Source: Trichoplax sp. H2 (taxonomy: Eukaryota; Placozoa; Uniplacotomia; Trichoplacea). Taken from it: DNA of 64,000 bases. Within the stretch, counting starts at the first letter, position 1; each line of letters starts with the position of its first letter. Shown here one piece after another: positions 1 through 21,158 of the stretch. The stretch is from the NCBI GenBank assembly GCA_003344405.1, contig NOWV01000092.1, positions 62,001-126,000 on the forward strand, given 5' to 3'. The position numbers were made by a program, and so were the translations under genes. The notes below the pieces were generated by a model that saw only the letters and a program-made list of their open reading frames with translations, did no database searches and had not been told where the DNA came from.

Positions 1-67
1 TGTATATAGCAATGTCTACTCTTATGATAATATGATATAAAATAATGTAATGCTATTAATTTCACAG

Positions 68-806
68 ATAATCTCCATCATCAAATTAAAGAAAAATTAT
101 AGAGGATATGAAGCCAAACGACAATTGTGCCAAATGTATGATCTTTTCTTAGCCGATGACAGAATTTATCACTTACTACCACCCTATTTAGGCAAAAAGT
201 TTTTTGAAAAGAAAAAGTAAGGGATAGAATCTACGATACATATCATTGTACTACATACTACTTTATTACTTTATCTAGTGCTACCGATGCAGTATTCTCA
301 TTTCAGTATCGATTGCTTTAGGTATCCTATTCCAGTGAGTGTTACCAAGAAAAATTTGACTTCTCAAATAAACGGTATTCGTAATTCGACTTATTTCAGC
401 CTTGGTAAAGGAAAATGCAAGTAAGTATATCGACTATCGCCCAGGGAAATTGTAGCAACTCTACTGATTATGCTTTTGCACGTATGATGTAGTATTTTTA
501 CTGTATATATAGTATCTTGTCAGTATTGCATGCGCCATAGGTTGAAAGAAAAAATTGATCTTGATTTCTAGTGCCATTCCTGTTGCAATGACCAATCTGG
601 ATAGCGAAAAAATTACTGAGAATATTATAGCAACAGTAAATAGCATTGCTGCCAAGATTCCGCGTGGCTGGAAAAATATCCAAGCGTTATATATCAAGAC
701 CACAGCAACAGTAGCTTTGCCTATATATAACTCTATACCTTATGAATCGACAAAAATTAATACTGATAACACGACAAAGACAGTTAAAGTGTCATTAGCC
801 GACTAA
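68..806 (+). CDS. RSL1D1: Ribosomal L1 domain-containing protein (RSL1D1/Utp30 type), 3' part
   Basis: Three exons join in frame: 68-216, 307-420 and 572-806 (stop 804-806), giving 165 visible residues. The gene continues beyond the left edge, so the N-terminus is missing. Introns are GT-AG (217-306 and 421-571) and both split an Asn codon (AA|T). The first exon encodes a segment with the cores YDLFLADDRI and LLPPYLGKKFF, the second has the core PVSVTKKNLTSQI, and the third has the cores ITENI, IPRGWKNIQALYIK and ALPIY. These follow, in order, the L1 fold of human RSL1D1 and yeast Utp30/Cic1. The family is nucleolar and works in rRNA processing, and the human protein is also linked to senescence. 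The protein stops soon after the L1 domain, so it lacks the long Lys-rich tail of human RSL1D1 and looks more like Utp30. It converges on the next gene. Confidence 0.9.
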
Positions 807-2922
807 AAATCACTGAATCAATTAAGTAATATTACAATTCTATTGTAGTCTTAAATTGATCCAAAAATCATACCTGGTAGATCATATATTGTCTGCTGTA
901 TTTTAAAAATATTTCTTGATCGGTATGCCTCAGCGAGAGAATCTGCAAATACTAATTTGAACGATTTCAACTGAAAATTTTTAAAACATTAACGTGTACC
1001 GTCTTTTGCGTTCTTAACTTAAATCATACAAAGATATGCAATACTTCTATTGTATAGTGTAAAATCCAGATTTATATCGGAAACATAATCCATATTGTAT
1101 TATTCAAATCCACGGATGCTAATTAATTTTACATCTTCACTTTAGACAATGCTATCAATATTGTACGTGAATTGGTATTAAGCTCTACCTATTAAATTCT
1201 TTTAATATTCCATAGTCTTTACTCCAGTCTTTTCGGAAGCTTGTCCATTAATGTGTATTAATACAAATTAGCAATAAACTTGTAGTAAAATTTTGACATA
1301 TGTGTTTACGGTTACAAGCTTAATAATTCAAAATATGTAACAAGAGTAATATTGATGGGATACTAAAAAAAAGAAAGGAGAATATTTACGTTAACTTTTT
1401 TTCTACACGTATTAAAATCAGTCGAATTTATAGTATATTCAATGCTAGAGAAGATGTAATAAAAACTAACTATATAAAGTAATGCTTAATTCAATACAGT
1501 AATGGTTTGCTTATTTTATTGATAAACATACTAAGGATATACAGTATACCCGCAAATGTTACTCGCGAACTTACGTCTATGTCTAATCTATTACAAATTT
1601 TACAGCATCGTACGTTGCAGTTCAAACATCTCGCAGGTTTATTTTAGTAACATGCTATTTGCATATACGTAAGTTATATGCAATATGCACTAATTTCACT
1701 TGCTTAGCTTATTACACATGCTGGATAATTATTAAGTAGTACCAAATTCTAAATATTCCCTTGATATGTACGGTAAACACCTTCGGTAAGGATTTATAAT
1801 ATTGAACCAAATCTATGATACGCCAGTTTACTATTTCTCAGATAAGAGTACCGCAGTAACATTTTTGTGATAACGTTCACATGCCTTTTAGCCGAAGGTC
1901 CAACTCTAGCAGTAAACTACATATTGTGCTACAATACCAAGTACAAAGCTCAGCATCAATTAACTTGCAATTCCGATCAAACTTAATTAAGCTGTTTAAT
2001 GTAGGTAAATTCAGGATAAATAGGACAGCAATAACAGTTCGCAGCATACAGTAGTGGATATGTGCGAGATTAATAGATAGATAGATGCAGCATTCAACCT
2101 TTACCAGCCTGTACTAAATAGAGAATTGTCATTCTATAGGCTTATTTAATAGGTTGAAAAGCCATAATACAGTAATAAGTATCAAACAATTTCCAATTTT
2201 TTTAAGTCATTGCTCAAGAGTAATTTAAACAATAATAATTATTTATCCATCTACTCATACAGACTTCGCGTATAAATCTTAAAATATGTAAAAGAATGTA
2301 CCAGTTGGCACAAATCCTTTCTGGAATAGAGCATACGCTAGGGTTCGTATAGGATCAAATAATACAAAATAGGTATAGGAATATGACAAATGTAAATACT
2401 GTACAATAGGTACTGAATTCTGACACTAGTTGTACGCGTAAATACTAAGACACAATTATGAGCAATCCAATATTTTGACATCGATCATGCAGCTAGTTAG
2501 CTTTATACTTAGTGCTGTAGCAGAATTTGTATTGTAAATATAAATGAAATTGTGATATTCTATTGACCTTGAGTCCATATATTATCAAATTTTTAAATTC
2601 TTAGCATCAAAAGCCATCCACCTTAGCACTACTGCAAGAACTAATCGTATCAACTCCAGCGAAGGGTTCAACATACACTAGTGACATCCTATTAATTCAA
2701 ATAACAGTGGTAGAAAGCTACATGTAGACCTTGGGAACAAGTTTAGCTGAAAGTATGATACTTTTGAACGAAGATCTAACAGGTTCTTGCGGTAATTTCC
2801 TAGTTAAACCGTAATCTCTTCTAAATTCTATCACATCATCTTTCATAAATTTTCTTAAAATGTTTTTTTAATCGGCTAACAAAGCTTTCCATCTTCTCGT
2901 ATAAAAGGACGTATTGGATCTT
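807..2922. other. Convergent intergenic region / 3' UTRs
   Basis: This 2.1-kb AT-rich stretch lies tail-to-tail between the RSL1D1 stop and the USP7 stop. I see no coding exon, no RNA gene and no long repeat in it. It should hold the 3' UTRs and polyadenylation sites of both genes, but I could not place either end. Confidence 0.6.
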
Positions 2923-13156
<10,234 letters not shown>

Positions 13157-13666
13157 TCTGCCTAAGCGAGCACTCTTAGACAGCAATTGCTTATGAGGGT
13201 GAAATACTTTGGAAACGTGTTTACTAGTAATACGTCCAATTGCGACTGAATTTTCTTTGCACACCACCAAAGGAAAAAAGAAAAGATTTCAATTGCAACT
13301 AACTGCTAATTTTGGTCGACATGAAAGGAAATTAACTCAGCGACGAGCTCTCGCTCTTTTTCAAACAGATCCACTCAACTACAGTGCAAGGCCTTTGACA
13401 AGGACTGTAGAAGCACCGTAGTCTACTCGAGTAGACAGTATCAATCACTCAGGCGAATTGAATAGCGCTGTATACTACGATGATATTTTGACCCTCGCTG
13501 TATGACATTAATAATGTACTGTAAGACATGGACAACCGTACAGAAGTACACTTTTCCCTTTCAAGAAAAATGCTACTTTTCACTGTGATGGACTACAGTA
13601 CACACTACTGTACACTCTACATTCAAAGGGGTACAATAGACCGCCATTATCCAATGGCCCATTTCT

Positions 13667-13732
13667 AGATTTTGTTTTCATTTTATTCAAAATGAAGACA
13701 AAATCTCTGAATAAAATGAAGACAAAATCTCT
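13667..13732. repeat. Inverted repeat plus overlapping direct repeat
   Basis: A near-perfect inverted repeat at 13667-13706 has arms AGATTTTGTTTTCATTTT and AAAATGAAGACAAAATCT that differ at one base. The right arm is then repeated directly at about 13711-13732. It lies roughly 510 bp upstream of the USP7 start codon. No function can be assigned. Confidence 0.7.
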
Positions 13733-14099
13733 CCTTTTTGGCGGGGGGAAAGGCTATGGTCTACAGTACAGTTCTCCATCACACATTTTATGGACAGTAG
13801 TACAGTAGTGTAGTGTACTCACAATGGATGCTTACAATCATCATAACAATCCACGACGATGGCGCATTCACTGCTGGACAGATCTAATGATGGTAGAGTA
13901 AACATGAGACAGCGTAAACCACTGGGATCATCGCTTGTTGCAAAAAAACTCTCCATTGGATTTGTTGTTATTTGACTCAGTTGTTTGTATCATCTATCAA
14001 GAAGATGGGGGAAAGTTGTCCCTCTCCCTCCTGGGGTTCGGTCTTTTTCTTACCTCAATACGTCTACATGGAATGCCTGATGTTGGATATTTTGCTACT

Positions 14100-14580
14100 A
14101 CTCGCTAAAACTCGTATACGTGTATCTAATTTGGTCATTAAAATAGCCCCCAAAATAGGTAATCGACTGTATACCGGGCTACCCAATTGTACGATGAAAG
14201 CGAACGGTTAACAGTGTGGCCCATTTTACTACGATGCGCTCAAACTCGTTAACGCATATGTATCTATTTAGTCATCAAAATAGCTAAAAGAAATAGGTAA
14301 TCGACTGTATACCGGGCTACCCAATTGTACGATGAAAGCGAGCGGTTAACAGTGCAGCCCATTTTACTACGACGCGCTGAAACTCGTATATCTATTTTGT
14401 CATCAAAATAGCAAAAAAAAAATAGGTAATCGATTGTATTCCGGGCTACCCGATTGCACGATGATAGCGAGCGGTTAACAGTGCAGCCCATTTTACCACG
14501 ACGCGCTGAAACTCGTTAACGCATATGTATCTATTTTGTGATCAAAATAGCTAAAATAAAATAGGTACTATATACCGGCT
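14100..14580. repeat. Tandem satellite, ~129-139-bp unit, about 3.5 copies
   Basis: The block AATAGGTAATCG followed by CCGGGCTACCC starts at about 14153, 14291 and 14421. A shortened fourth copy at 14560 lacks the middle. Spacing is 138, 129 and 139 bp. Other shared blocks are GCGGTTAACAGTG, CCCATTTTAC and TCATCAAAATAGC. Length differences come from A-runs and from loss of GTTAACGCATATG in one unit. A repeated minus-strand peptide frame is just the unit read in frame, not a gene. Confidence 0.9.
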
Positions 14581-15638
14581 ACAGACGCTAAAGAGATGTG
14601 GATGTATTAGTATTAGAAAAAAAGTATAACCGGCTTGATCTGCGTACTGGATCACGGACCATCGTGTCCAACTCCTTTGCAGTAATGGATCCAAATTGCG
14701 CACCGGTAGACACTAGACGTATTTTTTGCTTAGCTCCATGCCCTGTTAATCGTTCCTCAATTTCTTGCTTAAATTACTATAAATCTACAGACAAATTCAC
14801 TATAAAGTATCTATTATAGCAAAGACATTTTAAAGCCATGAAGATAGTGAACGAATTGACTTCCAGTCAATAATACCGCATCCATACTGTACTTGTTGGA
14901 ACGCAAACGGCTACAATATCTTACTCTTGGTATCACAATAACAGCTGTGCTTTGACAGTATTAACTGATAAATGAGCAAATTTAACATCAATTGATAGAG
15001 ACACACTTTAGACTCTTTATGACTATACTAGATTTAGAAGTAAATACGCACATGCACACCATGATTAGTGCCTACTTCACTAAATCGCTAGGAGAACTTT
15101 TCACTTTTCATCAAACAGCACACAATAGCTGCTGCCTAAATGTTCGCTCACTTTTACTCCCACAAGGATCCAATTTACTGCGTGGGAAAATGGTCCAATA
15201 TTCCTAATCATTTGTCTCGAATGTCAATCGAATAGCTTCTTCTATCATAATCATCGAACGCATATTTTGGGAGATAGTTGGAGATTCGATTAAAATTCAA
15301 CGGTAAAATCCTGCAAAGAACACCATCAGATATTTTCAGAGATCCATTTAATATTAATATACAGTAATAGGCCATCTGATTTTCTAATCGTATCATGTGC
15401 GACATAATTAAAGAGATCCTTAAAGAGGCAATATGAGTTATTCTTCTTAAAAGTAATGCGTTGCATATTGCAATAGCTTTAAAAAATAAGAATCTGAAAT
15501 ATAGAGACACGAAATAATACAAGGCAATTACAATCCTATCAATCGAAAATTGTACTTAAGAAAGTAATCAAACGAAAGTTGCGTGTCATTTATACCGTAT
15601 CTTCAATATATTATACCGTATAGATGATCGTATATACC

Positions 15639-15665
15639 ATATATATATATATATATATATATATT
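15639..15665. repeat. AT dinucleotide microsatellite
   Basis: About 13 uninterrupted AT units, followed by a second short AT tract after about 10 bp. It lies in intergenic DNA downstream of HAPSTR1. Similar shorter tracts occur in XPO6 intron 5 (near 24.89 kb) and a myosin intron (near 46.67 kb). Confidence 0.9.
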
Positions 15666-16351
15666 TGTATCATATATATATACAACAATACAAAGAAAAT
15701 TAACACAGTACAACCGTACCACAGTGTCCGTCTACATGAGGTGCTTTAAATCAACCGAAAATATATCTTGAAACTTTACCGACAAATGATACCTCATACA
15801 GCATAATATTACAATATAAAATGCTATCCTCCTATTCTTCATACAGACTACGATATCAGTAACATTTTAAATGATGCAAGACGGTCATATAAGCACACAG
15901 TTTCAATTACAGTACAGCATATATTACAATAAAATAACAGCGAAACCTCTTTTATATTGCACTTAAGTAAAGTAGATTTATCAGAACGTAATCGGATTGC
16001 AGGATAACAATTTTACATTTTACACGTATGTATGGTGGAGCAACTACAATTCCCTCCTCGATTACAAGCATTTTATAATCTGTGAGAATGCGTTACTCAT
16101 TGATCGCATCTATCATAGCTTACGATAAAATAAAGACAATGTATATTAATAACTACATATTCGCGATTAAGCAAATCCGATGCAATAAAACTATAAAAGT
16201 AACATCAATGTAAGCAATGAAAAAGGTAACATAAAAACCTACTAGTTTGCTGCCAGTATTGACGATATACAGTACGTGCATAGAGTACAACACATTATCC
16301 ACTGTAGACATAGTCAATTATCTCGGTGGCACTCGATATCATAAATGATTT

Positions 16352-19300
16352 CTAGTCAAATTCTAAACGGTATCGCTTCTGACTCGGAGCGGGACAGTCC
16401 ATATAGTAATCGGCAAACGAAACTGATCGCTTCTTGCTACTACTGCTACTACTCTCATCGTTGTCTATCACAGCATCAACCTGGCTCGATGGAGTCATTC
16501 TGCGTCGATGTGAAGTTGGTGGAGGTGTTGCTAATGTGCTACTCCGCGAAAAGTTTGCTATAGAGCCGACATCATTGCCAGACGGGCATTCGGGACGTGA
16601 TGGTGGCAACATTCCAGTAAGAAACCCGATAATTTCCTCCCGCAATACCAAACGTCGTTTCTTTTTTAACCAGTTGACTAATTCTTTGGTACGACGCTGA
16701 TAGCCACATTGTGTACCAAAATCGATCCCATACTTGTAAGCATCCATGCCATCTGTTTAGACAATGATATAAAAGAAAAGATATTCAATGTACAGTACAA
16801 CAACTAGGTAGAAGAATTCGACTACTGTATTTTCAGTCCTAATTCCAAGTGGCTATCCTATATCATCATGACACTGTACGATATCATTTTTTCCATCAAA
16901 AGATTCTTACACCAGTTCATTCCATATTGTCACTCATCTTAGCTCAACACAACAATTGCTAACTTTATCAAATTATAGCTTGGTGTATTTATTGTATTGA
17001 TTGATTATTTGTCAGTTTCACGTTTAGTTCAACACTTGTACAACAAAGCTAAAATGGGATAGCTTCGAGTAATATCTACACTAACTTATCCATTACAATA
17101 CTCTAGTTTCTACACAACAATGAATATCATGGGTTAACAGTGAATACCTATGTAGAATCTACTGTAGGTATTGTAATAAGAATACAATATCCTTCAATAT
17201 AAAAGAGTATTTTAGGACATTTTTATTTAATCTTTATGGTGATATACTCCTTGCATCGTGAATTTGTAGAGCAACACTTGAGAAAGACAGCGATACACCA
17301 TCTACATACACTACAGAATAGACACTACACGTACGTACAGTAGGAGAGAATGCAAAAGGTTCATCGCATCCTTTTCAAAGTTAAAATAACAATTTTAGTT
17401 ACTTCGTTATTTAAGATAATAGCTAGACTACGGGTATCAATTTGCAATTGAAGTCTACGCTCAAACATTTCCAATTTTTTCATACGTGTCGACGTTTGCA
17501 GTAATTTCAATTTTGGTTCGGTACTGCTTATAAGCTTGTAGTCATTACAACGTTTCAACTCACTCCACGCGTAAAGAAAAAAATTGTGTACATACCTATC
17601 TTAACAAGGCCCCACGTATAAACCCTGCATAACTCTACATTAGGACTCACCACAACACAACGCACGATGATATCCCATTTTATATCATCGCGCCTTGTAA
17701 TCAGTTCATTCTGCTATACATGAATTTGTTCAATCCTAGCGAGAAATCAACCTTTACAGTATGTACAACATCTACCCATACGAACTGCGTAGTACTGTCA
17801 TTCATTCCAAATATGATTGAAAATTGAATTATGTACTATAACAAGAAACCCAATGATGGGCTACTACATGCTAGTATGCGTCTACTGTAGATGGATGTAG
17901 TGGTTTCATTACTCTATTTCAATGGACGCTATAAGAATCGCACAACATAGCTCACAGTTGTACAAGATGACATAAAAATGGCGTGTCGACCAAGTTAATC
18001 AGAAAAACGTATATAGAACACAAACAACCCAAGATGCAGTAGACGATATTTACAATAAATAATTCAATCTAGTTGACTTAATACACGATGTTGTCCAGTT
18101 TATCCTTGCGAAGGGTCCAACACATACTGTATGACTAATGTGAGAAAAAAAACGTCCATTGCAAGGGTAAACAATCGAGCAAGCTATAAAGGAAGAAAAC
18201 ACTTGGGTAAATTGGTACAATATGGGAAGGGATGAAAGAGTAAAATTACGTTCCGTTCTATTGCAATGGCCTAGAAGAATACCATATGAATAGTAAAAAC
18301 CGTCACGTTCAAATGAAATATATCAAACATTTTCTTTCCCAAAATACGTCTTCACTGCACCGCGTATACGGAAGCAACTTTTAGCTACTTGAAACAAAGG
18401 CTTATGTTTCGCCATTGCTTGAACTACTAATGTGCAGCAACGGCGTACTCCTCAAGCGTCATTTGACTACAACTAGGGACTACTCAACAACCTATCGTAT
18501 TTTTTTTTTGCCCCTTTTTCCAATTAATGGAAGTAGAACGTAGCAAATTCAAATTCCAATTTTAATTCTAATTATTATCACAACAGGGAAAAAATTGGAT
18601 TCAATACAGTCGTTACTGCTACAAGCTAGCACGAACGTACTGATTGCCACTAAAACTGATCGTTCTAGGCCTATCATAGACATCCAATATTGGTGGTAAA
18701 CTATTGGTAAGACCCAGTTCTTGACAAGATATGATCAACGCTAGAGTTGACAGGATTAATTAATTTTTTGAATGTCCTTTGGCAAGGGTAACCTACTGCC
18801 ACAACCAGGAACTTAATTATTTGAAAAACATCCTGCCTGCTGCGACAATAACAGCAACACTAGACTGCCAATGAGCTAACTACCCGTCCTTGCTACACAC
18901 TTTTTTGCCTATTGCTTTATATGGATGGAAATACAAGGATAAAGTAATGTCTAGAGTTGTCCAACGCCATTGCTAGCGATGTATAGCCTTCAACGTTGGT
19001 TGTTTACCAACTTCCCGTAGTAGAACAATAGGTAAGAAAAAGCAAAAGGAATCAAATGCGGTATAATGGTGTATGTTGGTAGCGCTACATGGTACACACT
19101 ACAGTACTTGGCATCATGTAGCGTGGTGATTGCTAAGTCTGGTCTCGGATATAATTCAGGACTGATGATGGAAACGATGATAGTGGGCAATCGAGTTTGT
19201 GTGCACAAAATGGAATAGTAAATCCAACAAGTTTAAATTATTGACGTGTGTTGTACTTCTTTTTGGGATAGAAAAGCTTTACTATGGATCAATGTGATGA

Positions 19301-19870
19301 TTTACTTTTAGCAAGACTACAGAAGTCAAGTCTTTACTTTGTAAGGGCAATATATTACAGTATGACAAGACGTAGAAAATGGATTGTTGAAGTTTACTGT
19401 AGAGAAGATGATTGACAGTACCGTGATAAAGTTTGGTGACAGAGTTGGAAGTAGACTGAAAATTGGTCCAAGCTCCTTCAGCGGTGCCATTACAACACTC
19501 TATAATATTGAAAGTAGATCAAGGTGTTACCTCAATTCCACGCTGTAAAAGTGAAATGGAGATGATGAAATTTGAAAATACAATGTCATGTCCAACCTGT
19601 GAAAAGTTGAGCTACTGATGTTGCTGTTGATTGAAAACTAGAGTATAATGCTTGGCCAACTTTATCACTATCTTTGGATAATAATTCTTCTATGTCATTT
19701 TGTTTTTCGCCCTCTTCGACATGCGGCCGATCCATATCGCCACCATTCATGACTGTCAAGGTGGATGACGTTGCGAACTCGCCTTCCATTTGTTCACCCA
19801 TTTCTCCATTTAAAGTAGTATTGGGTAAACCACCGCCTATCGACATGCTTTCATGATCTAATCTTTCCAT
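16352..19870 (-). CDS. HAPSTR1: HUWE1-associated stress-response protein homologue (HAPSTR1 / C16orf72)
   Basis: Two exons: 19597-19870 (ATG at 19868-19870) and 16352-16752, separated by a 2.84-kb intron. The junction splits a GAT codon (G|AT), and the total is exactly 225 codons, so 224 residues (human about 275). The first exon ends in a short helix with the core SSFQSTATSVAQLF, matching human FQNSATAVAQLY. The second exon opens with YGIDFGTQCGYQRR and the basic block LKKKRRLVLREEIIGFL, then LPPSRP. This is the conserved human core (FDIGIQIGYQRR, KKRRRTIRREDLISFL, PPPR). A Ser-rich disordered tail follows, ending in KRYRLEFD beside the human end KRNRMI. Human HAPSTR1 has two FQNxATAV helices; only one is seen here. 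The human protein binds the E3 ligase HUWE1 and dampens stress signalling. Role here is inferred by homology. It lies on the same strand as USP7 and upstream of it, and divergently from XPO6. Confidence 0.88.
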
Positions 19871-21158
19871 CGTCTATGCTTGTCCTCTTCGCCTACAGTG
19901 CAATATCGTCAATATTGTCGTATGCAAGTAATGGAATAGTATTTTGCGTCCAATGGAAGATGAGTGTACTACTGTACTTCTAGCAACGTTGCCTCTTTCT
20001 TAATCAATAGAAATCATTACGTTTCCTAATGAAATAGAATGCACGATCTTGTTTTACAAGCAGCTGTCAATGACTACAACTCCGAATCAACTAGTACGCT
20101 AATTTTTTCAGGGTTGTTTTTTAAAAAGTGCAAATTTCAAAATGGGTGCTGTAGTTTTCAGGTCGAGTTTAATTCCTAACCTTTGGATTACTGTATCCGC
20201 ACACTACCACAGTACGGCAAAGCTTGTGTCCTATGGACTCCAATCCGCCCACACGGTGCAGTTTACTGTGTACAGTGTACAGTGTACAGTAAGTCATGGA
20301 TGGTAGTGTAGTGTACTGTAGGCTAGAGTTGTGGACTGGTCTGGACCAGTCCGGTCCAGTCGGTCCAGTACGGTATACTGCAGAGTGGACGGTATCTCTT
20401 TCTAGGTCTGTAGTGCACCACTACATTAATGAATAGACTAGACTGCACTGTACTGCATTTATTTACTGTACAGTCTACAGTATACAGTACTGTGTGTACA
20501 CCCCAGTCAAATATCGTGTCGGACTGTTCAATTTGTCAAAATCCATTCCACTGTTCTACAGCACTGTACACTGTCCACTACAATTCCACGCTGCACTGTG
20601 AATATTGTTATGTCAAAATACATACAGTTTACGTAGAATGAAAGCATACAGTATAGTACTGTAGTATACAGGGGTCCGAGTGGTCTATCGGTGTCATATA
20701 GATCAGAACGGTTGGAACCGAACCGGACCGTATTCAGGTCTAATCGGTGACAGGACAGTACTTTGCTACAGTACCAAGGACGACGACTACAATACTGTAC
20801 TAAATCAGTACTGTACTGTACACTCTAATAGAAGGAGAATAATTGTACGAACGCAGTCACACCGTGTTAATCTCATACTAAACCTTATGCAACGACGCTA
20901 GGGTTCTAAGGTTGAAGGTTGAAGGCCTATCACTGCATCCAGCATCTCGCTCGCTCAATCAGACTCATCCGATCTGTACCGTACCGTACCGTACCGTACT
21001 GCAACCGTAATCGACCACAATTCCTCGACTGCAAACCGTGGATAATCCATTGCATTTCTCTTCATGTCCATCATGATTAGCTCAATGCTTCTCTTTTAAT
21101 CGACTTTTAAAGAGTATTTACTCAGTCTACTCAACGTTCAGTTTCTATCTCTTCGAGC
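19871..21158. promoter_or_regulatory. Divergent spacer between HAPSTR1 (-) and XPO6 (+)
   Basis: About 1.3 kb between two start codons on opposite strands, so it should contain both promoters. It is densely packed with variants of GTACAGT/ACTGTAC: overlapping copies at about 20265-20300, then 20440-20500, 20590-20670 and 20755-20825. A cluster of GGTCCAGTC-like elements sits at 20335-20375. I see no convincing TATA box or transcription start. The promoter role is inferred from gene arrangement. Confidence 0.55.
20976..21000. repeat. Five-base tandem repeat (GTACC)n
   Basis: Five consecutive GTACC units, the last ending in T, about 160 bp upstream of the XPO6 start codon. It may be a microsatellite seeded from the local GTAC-rich sequence. 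Confidence 0.9.

Larger units (their letters stand above)
13157..16351. other. Intergenic region between USP7 and HAPSTR1
   Basis: This 3.2-kb region holds the presumed USP7 promoter at its left end and the HAPSTR1 3' UTR at its right end. It contains GTAC-type palindromes (13.5-13.8 kb), an imperfect inverted repeat (13.67-13.73 kb), a ~135-bp satellite (14.1-14.58 kb) and an AT microsatellite (15.64 kb), listed separately. The open frames here are low-complexity, or mirror the satellite, and I do not call them as genes. A 104-codon minus-strand frame at 15208-15522 has no family signature I recognise. Confidence 0.6.

Noticed and set aside
14264-14491. Minus frame with a repeated peptide
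   Set aside because: It is the satellite unit translated in frame; the peptide repeats only because the DNA does.
15208-15522. 104-codon hydrophobic minus frame
   Set aside because: AT-rich low-complexity composition, no flanking splice or domain support.
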